A DNA stretch of 64,000 bases from the NCBI RefSeq assembly GCF_002943525.1, contig NZ_CP025394.1, positions 8,633,001 to 8,697,000 of the forward strand. The letters run 5' to 3'. Positions 58,579 to 64,000 of the stretch are shown in pieces; the stretch's first letter is position 1, and each line of letters opens with the position of its first letter. The notes beneath the pieces are model-generated. The model searched no databases and was not told the origin of the DNA. It saw only the letters and a program-made list of their open reading frames with translations. The DNA comes from Kitasatospora sp. MMS16-BH015 (GTDB lineage: Bacteria > Actinomycetota > Actinomycetes > Streptomycetales > Streptomycetaceae). The position numbers and the translations under genes were made by a program.

Positions 58579-60051
58579 GTGTCCTCGGACTTCGCTCGGA
58601 GAATCGGCCTGTTCCAGGCCACCGCGATCAACATGAGTCAGATGTGCGGGATCGGACCGTTCGTCACCATCCCGCTGATGGTGGCCGCGTTCGGCGGGCC
58701 GCAGGCCGTGATCGGGTGGATCGCCGGGGCGGTGCTCGCGCTGGTGGACGGGCTGGTCTGGGCCGAGCTCGGGGCGGCGCTGCCCGGGGCCGGCGGCAGT
58801 TACGTGTACCTGCGGGAGGCGTTCCAGTACCGGACGGGGCGGTTGATGCCGTTCCTGTTCGTCTGGACGGCGATGCTCTTCATCCCGCTGATCATGTCGA
58901 CCGGGGTGCAGGGGCTGGTGCAGTACCTCGCCTACCTGTGGCCGGACCTGACCACCGGCCAGGGCGACGCGGTGGGGGTCGCCGTGCTCGCGCTGGTGGT
59001 GCTGCTGCTCTGGCGGAAGGTGGAGAACGTCGGGCGGATCACCGTGGCGATGTGGGCGGTGATGATCCTCTCGGTCGGTCTGGTGATCCTGGCCTGCTGC
59101 ACCGACTTCCACCCCGCCCGGGCCTTCGGCTGGCCCGCGCACGCCGTGGAGCTGACCCACGGGCAGTTCTGGACCGGCTTCGCGGCCGGGCTGACCATCG
59201 GCATCTACGACTACCTCGGCTACAACACCACCGCCTACCTGGGCGCCGAGGTCAAGGACCCGGGGCGGGTGCTGCCGCGCTCCATCCTGCTGTCGATCGT
59301 CGCGATCATGGGCATCTACCTGCTGATGCAGGTCGGCGTGCTGGGCGTGGTGCCCTGGCAGGACATGCTCGACCCGGGCAACGTGGCCTCGAAGTCGGTG
59401 GCCTCGGCCGTGCTGGAGCGGACCTGGGGCAAGGGGGCCGCCGACGTGGTCACCGGGCTGATCCTGATCACCGCCTTCGCCTCGGTCTACACCGGGCTGC
59501 TCGGCGGCTCCCGCGTCCCGCAGGACGCCGCCCGCGACGGCATGTTCTTCCGCTCCTTCGGCAGGCTGCACCCGAAGCACGGCTTCCCCGTGCTCGGGCT
59601 GGTCGCGATGGGGGTGATCACGGCCGGCGGCTTCCTGTTCGCCCGGCACATCGGCAGCTCCGCCGCGCACCCGCCGCTGACCGTCCTGATCACCCTGCTC
59701 ACCAGCGTGATGGTGATCGTCCAGGCGCTGGCCCAGATCGCCGCCCTCACCGTGCTGCGCCGGCGCCAGCCCGGGCTGGCCCGCCCGTACCGGATGTGGC
59801 TCTACCCGCTGCCCAGCCTGCTGGCGGCGGTCGGCTGGCTGGTCATCTACGGCTACGGGGACCGGGCCAATCCCGGCGTGCACCCGATCGAGTGGTCGCT
59901 GGCCTGGGTCGGGCTCGGCTGCGCCGCGTACCTGGTCTGGTCGAAGAAGGAGGCGGCCTGGCCGTTCGGGCCGAGGGAGATCCGGGAGGAGTACCTGACG
60001 GCCCAGCAGGCCGCGCGGCAGCCCGCCCGGCCGGGCGGAGCGGGGGCCTGA
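58579..60051 (+). CDS. APC-superfamily amino acid permease
   Basis: 490 residues, about 12 membrane segments. The first helix region GLFQATAINMSQMCGIGPFVTIPLMVAAFGG carries the Gly-rich unwound motif of APC transporters, and GGSYVYLREAF is also conserved. It would be an amino acid or amine:proton symporter or exchanger of the plasma membrane. It starts with GTG 58579, 36 bases after the SDR stop, and may be read through from it. The C-terminal tail is cytoplasmic and Pro/Ala-rich. The substrate cannot be told. Confidence 0.9.
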   Translation: MSSDFARRIGLFQATAINMSQMCGIGPFVTIPLMVAAFGGPQAVIGWIAGAVLALVDGLVWAELGAALPGAGGSYVYLREAFQYRTGRLMPFLFVWTAMLFIPLIMSTGVQGLVQYLAYLWPDLTTGQGDAVGVAVLALVVLLLWRKVENVGRITVAMWAVMILSVGLVILACCTDFHPARAFGWPAHAVELTHGQFWTGFAAGLTIGIYDYLGYNTTAYLGAEVKDPGRVLPRSILLSIVAIMGIYLLMQVGVLGVVPWQDMLDPGNVASKSVASAVLERTWGKGAADVVTGLILITAFASVYTGLLGGSRVPQDAARDGMFFRSFGRLHPKHGFPVLGLVAMGVITAGGFLFARHIGSSAAHPPLTVLITLLTSVMVIVQALAQIAALTVLRRRQPGLARPYRMWLYPLPSLLAAVGWLVIYGYGDRANPGVHPIEWSLAWVGLGCAAYLVWSKKEAAWPFGPREIREEYLTAQQAARQPARPGGAGA

Positions 60052-60171
60052 GATCCTGGAGCGGTGGCGGACCGGGGCCCCCGGGGCCGACGTCCGCCAA
60101 TCGCCACCCGCCGTCCGCATCCGCATCCGCTCCAGTTCCGCTCCCGGGAGGAACAGCAAGGACCAGTGCCC

Positions 60172-60939
60172 ATGACCACCGCGCCCGTCACCCCCTGGCT
60201 GCAGATCCCCGTGCCCCGGCCCGGGGCGGGGCTGCGGCTGTACTGCCTGCCGCCGGCCGGGGCCGGCCCGTACTTCTACCGGAGCTGGGCCGCCGGGCTG
60301 CCGGCGGAGATCGAGCTGCGGGCCGTCCACCTGCCGGGCCGGGAGAACCGCTACGGCGAGCCGCGCCTGACGGACTACCAGGCGGCGCTGGCCGCGCTGT
60401 ACGCGGCGATCCGGCCCGGGCTCGACGGGCCGTACGCGCTGTTCGGCCACAGCATGGGCGCGCTGTTCGCCCACGGCCTGGCCGTCACGGCCGCCCGGCT
60501 GGGCGACCCCGGCCCGGAGCACCTGCTGCTGAGCGGCTGCGGCGGCCCCGGCACCGTACCGGTGAAGCCGGGCCGGGCCGAGTGGAGCGACGAGGACTTC
60601 GTGGCGGACCTGCGGCGGATGGGCGGCACCTCCGAGGAGGTGCTGGCCGAGCCCGAGCTGCTCCAACTCGTGCTGCCGGTGCTGCGTGCCGACTACACCC
60701 TCTGCGACTCCTACCACCAGGACCCGCCCAGCGGCCCGCCGCTGACCTGCCCGCTCACCATCCTCGGCGGCGAGGATGACCACTACACCGCCGCCGACCT
60801 GGCCCGCTGGCGCGCCGTCACCACCGGCCCCGCCACCCAGCACGCCTTCCCCGGCGGGCACTTCTACCTCACCGGCGAATCCGCCGCGGCCACCCTGGCC
60901 ACCGTCACCGCCGCCCTGGAGACCGCCGGCCCACGGTGA
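60172..60939 (+). CDS. Type II thioesterase (alpha/beta hydrolase)
   Basis: 255 residues. YCLPPAGAGPYFYRSWAAGLP, VHLPGRENRYGEP, GHSMGALFAHGLA (Ser94), LGGEDDHYTAADLARW (acid) and FPGGHFYLTG (His) are all hallmarks of editing thioesterases of polyketide and non-ribosomal peptide assembly lines. They remove stalled acyl groups from carrier proteins. No PKS or NRPS gene is in this window, so it serves a remote cluster or one beyond the right edge. ATG 60172 follows CAAGGA. Confidence 0.9.
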   Translation: MTTAPVTPWLQIPVPRPGAGLRLYCLPPAGAGPYFYRSWAAGLPAEIELRAVHLPGRENRYGEPRLTDYQAALAALYAAIRPGLDGPYALFGHSMGALFAHGLAVTAARLGDPGPEHLLLSGCGGPGTVPVKPGRAEWSDEDFVADLRRMGGTSEEVLAEPELLQLVLPVLRADYTLCDSYHQDPPSGPPLTCPLTILGGEDDHYTAADLARWRAVTTGPATQHAFPGGHFYLTGESAAATLATVTAALETAGPR

Positions 60940-61014
60940 CCGCGCCGGGCCCGGGTCGTTTGCAGACCGGGGCCGCCCCGCCCGGGGAGGGCGGCCGAAC
61001 GGGCGGAGGTTCGG

Positions 61015-62847
61015 ATGACGGCTGGAGAGACGCTGGGCAGGCGGACGCGGCGGCAGTTCCTCGCCCGGGCCGCCGCGCTGGGCGGGACTGCGCTGGGCGG
61101 GACTGCGCTCGGCGGCGCCGTGGTGGCCGCCGGACCAGCCGGGCGGGCCGGCGCGGCGGGACGGGGTGCGGCCGGGCGGACGGTGGCGGTGCTCGGCGGC
61201 GGGGTCTCCGGGCTGAGCGCGGCGCAGGAACTGGCCGAGCGCGGCTACCGGGTGACGGTGTACGAGTACTACCCCGTCCTGGGCGGCAAGGCCCGCAGCA
61301 TGGACGTGCCCGGCAGCGCCACCGGCGGGCGCCGGGCCCTGCCGGGCGAGCACGGCTTCCGGTTCTTCCCCGGCTTCTACCGGAACCTGCCCGACACGCT
61401 GCGCCGGATCCCGTACCCCGGCAACCCCGGCGGCGTGCACGACAACCTGCGCGACTCCACCCAGGCGCTGCTCGCCTTCGACGCCCCGCGCCCCGGGCTG
61501 CTGGTCCCCTTCCAGACCCTCACCCGCCCGCTCGACCCGGGCGACCTCGCGCCGGAGGCGCTGCGCCGCACCCTGGCCGGGGCGCTGGACGAGGCGTTCC
61601 ACCTGCCCGCCGAGGAGCTGGCCTACTTCGTGGAGCGGGTGCTGGTGCACCTGACCAGCTGCGACCTGCGCCGCGAGCAGCAGTGGGAGCGGGTGCCCTG
61701 GTGGGAGTTCATCCGGGCCGAGCGGATGTCGCACGACTACCAGCGCCTGCTCGGCGTGGGCCTGACCCGGGACATCGTGGCCACCAAGGCCGAGCAGGCC
61801 AGCACCCGCACGGTGGCCCGCACCATCGTCGAGGCCTTCCTGCTGAACGGCCTGCTCGGCCGCGGCGTGGACGGCGAGCCCGACCGGGTGCTGAACGGCC
61901 CCACCAGCGAGGCGTGGATCGACCCCTGGGTGGCCCATCTCACCGCGCTGGGCGTGGAGTTCAGGATCGGGACGGAGGTCAAGGAGGTCCGGTACGGCGG
62001 CGGCCTGGTCACCGGGGTCGAGGTGGCCCCGGCCGGCGGCGGCACCCCCGAGGCGGTGCGGGCCGACCACTACCTCAGCGCCCTGCCGGTGGAGCACGCC
62101 CGGGCCACCTGGGGCCCGGAGCTGCGCGCCGCCGACCCGCAGCTGGCGCGCTGCGACGCGATCGGCACCGACTGGATGACCGGCATCCAGTACTACCTGC
62201 GCCGCCCGGTGCGGCTGGTGCACGGCCACGCGGCCTGCCTGGACTCCCCGTGGTCGGTCACCACCGTCAACCAGGCGCAGTTCTGGAGCCGGGACTTCGC
62301 GGCCACCTACGGGGACGGGACGGTGCGGGACTGCCTCTCGGTCTGCATCTCGGAGTGGGACCGGCCCGGGATCCTGTACGGGAAGACGGCCAAGGAGTGC
62401 ACCCGGGAGGAGGTGGCCCGGGAGGTCTGGGCCCAGTGCAAGCGCGGCTACAACCGCCCGGGCGCCCAGTGGCTGCGGGACGAGGACCTGCACTCCTGGT
62501 TCCTCGACCAGGCCGTCACCGGCCTGGGCGGCCCGACGCCCGCCAACCGCGAGCAGCTGCTGGTCCACCCGGCCGGCACCCTCCACCACCGCCCCTCGGC
62601 CGCCACGGCGGTGCCCAACTTCTTCCTGGCCGGCGACTACGTCCGCACCGAGGTCGACCTGGCCACCATGGAGGGCGCCAACGAATCCGCCCGCCGAGCC
62701 GTCAACGCCCTGCTGGACGCCGACGGCTCGACGGCCGAGCGCTGCCGGGTCTGGCCGCTCTTCCGCCCGCCCGAGCTGGAGCCGCTCAAGCTGGTCGACG
62801 AGGCCCGCTACGCGCTCGGCTTGCCCAACACCTTCGACCTGGGGTGA
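61015..62847 (+). CDS. Exported FAD-dependent oxidoreductase (phytoene desaturase / hydroxysqualene dehydroxylase-like)
   Basis: 610 residues. RRTRRQFLARAAALGG at 9-24 is a twin-arginine signal, with an Ala/Gly-rich h-region built from a short DNA repeat. The FAD motif VAVLGGGVSGLSAAQELAERGYRVTVYEYYPVLGGKARS starts near 57 (GGGVSG 61-66). GEHGFRFFPGFYRNLPDTLRRI is typical of the carotenoid-desaturase/amine-oxidase-like branch. The C-terminal NFFLAGDYVRTEVDLATMEGANESARRAVN is the second FAD contact. Substrate likely hydrophobic. ATG 61015 follows GGAGG at 61003-61007. It may be co-transcribed with the thioesterase. Confidence 0.88.
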   Translation: MTAGETLGRRTRRQFLARAAALGGTALGGTALGGAVVAAGPAGRAGAAGRGAAGRTVAVLGGGVSGLSAAQELAERGYRVTVYEYYPVLGGKARSMDVPGSATGGRRALPGEHGFRFFPGFYRNLPDTLRRIPYPGNPGGVHDNLRDSTQALLAFDAPRPGLLVPFQTLTRPLDPGDLAPEALRRTLAGALDEAFHLPAEELAYFVERVLVHLTSCDLRREQQWERVPWWEFIRAERMSHDYQRLLGVGLTRDIVATKAEQASTRTVARTIVEAFLLNGLLGRGVDGEPDRVLNGPTSEAWIDPWVAHLTALGVEFRIGTEVKEVRYGGGLVTGVEVAPAGGGTPEAVRADHYLSALPVEHARATWGPELRAADPQLARCDAIGTDWMTGIQYYLRRPVRLVHGHAACLDSPWSVTTVNQAQFWSRDFAATYGDGTVRDCLSVCISEWDRPGILYGKTAKECTREEVAREVWAQCKRGYNRPGAQWLRDEDLHSWFLDQAVTGLGGPTPANREQLLVHPAGTLHHRPSAATAVPNFFLAGDYVRTEVDLATMEGANESARRAVNALLDADGSTAERCRVWPLFRPPELEPLKLVDEARYALGLPNTFDLG

Positions 62848-62875
62848 GGCGACCTGCCGGGCTCCGCTCAGCCGA

Positions 62876-64000
62876 TCAGCCGAGCGGCTTGTCGAGCACC
62901 GCCTTGAGGTGGCTGAAGGTGTCGATCGAGTACTCGCCGTGGTAGCGGCCCATGCCGCTCTCGCCGACCCCGCCGAAGGGCAGCTCGGGCACGGCCAGGT
63001 GGGAGACCGGCAGGCCGAAGACCAGGGCGCCGGAGGAGGTCTCCTCGGCGAGCCGCTGCTTGGTCTGCTCGGACTCGGTGAAGGCGTAGAGCGCGAGGGG
63101 CTTCTCGCGCTCGTTGACGAAGGCGATCGCCGCGTCCAGGTCGGGCACGGCGAGGACGGGCAGGATCGGCCCGAAGATCTCCTCCTGCATCACGGGCGCC
63201 TCCGGCGACACGTCGGCCAGCACGGTGGGCGCCAGGTAGCGGCCGGCCCGGTCCTGCTCGCCGCCGGTGACCAGGCGCCCCTCGCCGAGCAGGCCGGTGA
63301 GCCGGTCGAAGTGGCGCTCGTTGACGATCCGCCCGTACTCCGGGTCGGCGGCCGGGTCCTCGCCGTGGGCCGCGCGGACGGCGGCGGCCAGCTCGGCCTC
63401 CAGCGCGGCGGCGGTGTCACCGACGGCCAGCACGTAGTCGGGGGCCACGCAGGTCTGGCCGGCGTTGAGGAACTTGCCCCGGACGATCCGCTGCGCGGTG
63501 ACGGCCAGGTCAGCCCCGGGATCGACCAGCACTGGGCTCTTGCCGCCGAGCTCGAGGGTGACGGGGGTGAGGTGCTTGGCGGCGGCGGCCATCACGATCC
63601 GGCCGACCGCACCGTTGCCGGTGTAGAAGACGTGGTCGAAGCGCTGCGCCAGCAGCGCCGTGGTCTCCGGGACGGCGCCCTCGACCACCGCGACGGCCGC
63701 CGGGTCGAGGTAGCGGGGCAGCAGGCGGGCGATGGCCGCCGAGGTGGCGGGGGCGAGCTCGCTGGGCTTGACCACGGCCGCGTTGCCGGCGGCCAGGGCG
63801 CCCACCAGCGGGGCGAGGGCCAGCTGGAGCGGGTAGTTCCAGGGGGCGATGACCAGCACCACGCCGAGCGGGTCGCGGACCACCCGGGCCTCGGCGGGCC
63901 GGAAGGCCTCGGGCACCCCGGCCGGCTTCGGGCGCAACCACTCCTCGAGGTGCGCCAGGGTGTGGTCGATCTCGTTGACGGTGAAGGCCACCTCGGTGCG
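62876..64000 (-). CDS. Aldehyde dehydrogenase, class 3-like (5' end outside window)
   Basis: At least 375 residues, open to the right edge. APWNYPLQLALAPLVGALAAGNAAVVKPSE, the cofactor loop FYTGNGAVGRIV, ELGGKSPVLVD (general-base Glu) and FLNAGQTCVAPDYVLA (nucleophile Cys in GQTC) are the ALDH family motifs. The C-terminal LPFGGVGESGMGRYHGEYSIDTFSH is typical of class 3/fatty aldehyde dehydrogenases. The GTG at 63989-63991 is probably internal; about 60 N-terminal residues are missing. Convergent with the flavoprotein gene. Confidence 0.93.
   Translation of the reverse strand, partial: RTEVAFTVNEIDHTLAHLEEWLRPKPAGVPEAFRPAEARVVRDPLGVVLVIAPWNYPLQLALAPLVGALAAGNAAVVKPSELAPATSAAIARLLPRYLDPAAVAVVEGAVPETTALLAQRFDHVFYTGNGAVGRIVMAAAAKHLTPVTLELGGKSPVLVDPGADLAVTAQRIVRGKFLNAGQTCVAPDYVLAVGDTAAALEAELAAAVRAAHGEDPAADPEYGRIVNERHFDRLTGLLGEGRLVTGGEQDRAGRYLAPTVLADVSPEAPVMQEEIFGPILPVLAVPDLDAAIAFVNEREKPLALYAFTESEQTKQRLAEETSSGALVFGLPVSHLAVPELPFGGVGESGMGRYHGEYSIDTFSHLKAVLDKPLG

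Noticed and set aside
57934..62589. Very long open frame (about 1550 codons) on the minus strand
   Set aside because: It is antisense to four well-supported plus-strand genes, is compositionally a shadow (Arg/Gly/Pro/His-rich, no domain), and reflects high third-position GC.

Overview
The window is very GC-rich actinomycete chromosome. GTG starts, twin-arginine and lipoprotein exports, ROK/DeoR/GntR sugar loci and 'ATGA'/'GTGA' stop-start overlaps all point to a Streptomyces- or Kitasatospora-like member of the Streptomycetaceae; the genus cannot be fixed from sequence alone. No tRNA, rRNA, CRISPR array, transposase or phage module was seen. The content looks like accessory carbohydrate and extracellular functions typical of a chromosome arm.

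Layout. 1-3.8 kb: an alpha/beta hydrolase divergent from a TetR regulator with operator dyads, a quinone oxidoreductase and a small coiled-coil protein. 3.8-7.9 kb: a tightly overlapping three-gene minus-strand operon of a ferritin-like protein with an unusual Cys/Trp-rich C-terminus, a radical SAM/SPASM protein and a LodB/QhpG/halogenase-like flavoprotein. This looks like a protein-maturation (quinone cofactor or cross-link) system and is the best candidate for something undescribed. 8.2-9 kb: a secreted protein made of three cysteine-paired repeats.

9-24 kb: a sugar regulon read as galactosamine/N-acetylgalactosamine or galactose use. It holds a binding-protein ABC importer, class II (tagatose/fructose-bisphosphate) aldolase, PfkB kinase, ROK kinase and SIS-domain isomerase/deaminase, a secreted GH27 alpha-galactosidase/alpha-N-acetylgalactosaminidase with a ricin-type domain, a second solute-binding protein and two DeoR regulators. 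A shared palindrome GnGCA-N4-TGnGC lies upstream of three transcription units, with a weaker copy at a fourth. Two hypothetical genes and a deleted acyl-CoA synthetase pseudogene lie inside this region.

24-41 kb: a phospholipase C, then a complete-looking non-phosphorylative L-fucose pathway. Fucose dehydrogenase (AKR), fuconate dehydratase, SDR and an FAH-family hydrolase lead to pyruvate plus L-lactate. LutA/LutB/LutC, encoded in the same overlapping operon, oxidise the lactate, and a FadR-type GntR regulator closes it. A divergent RbsABC-type importer and a secreted GH95 alpha-L-fucosidase complete the set. With the GH27 enzyme this suggests scavenging of fucosylated, GalNAc/Gal-capped glycans.

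41-47 kb: an SPFH/NAD-kinase-like pair, a second phospholipase C and a secreted S53 (sedolisin) protease with three C-terminal beta-trefoil-type repeats. 47-54.6 kb: a Ser/Thr kinase, a membrane protein with 14-residue repeats, a secreted protein, and two secreted cell-wall enzymes (CHAP and Rpf-like) that share an almost identical seven-blade repeat domain. 54.6-64 kb: a third phospholipase C, a TetR-SDR pair with a 28-bp perfect palindrome, an APC-family permease, a type II thioesterase, a TAT-exported flavoprotein and an aldehyde dehydrogenase cut by the window edge.
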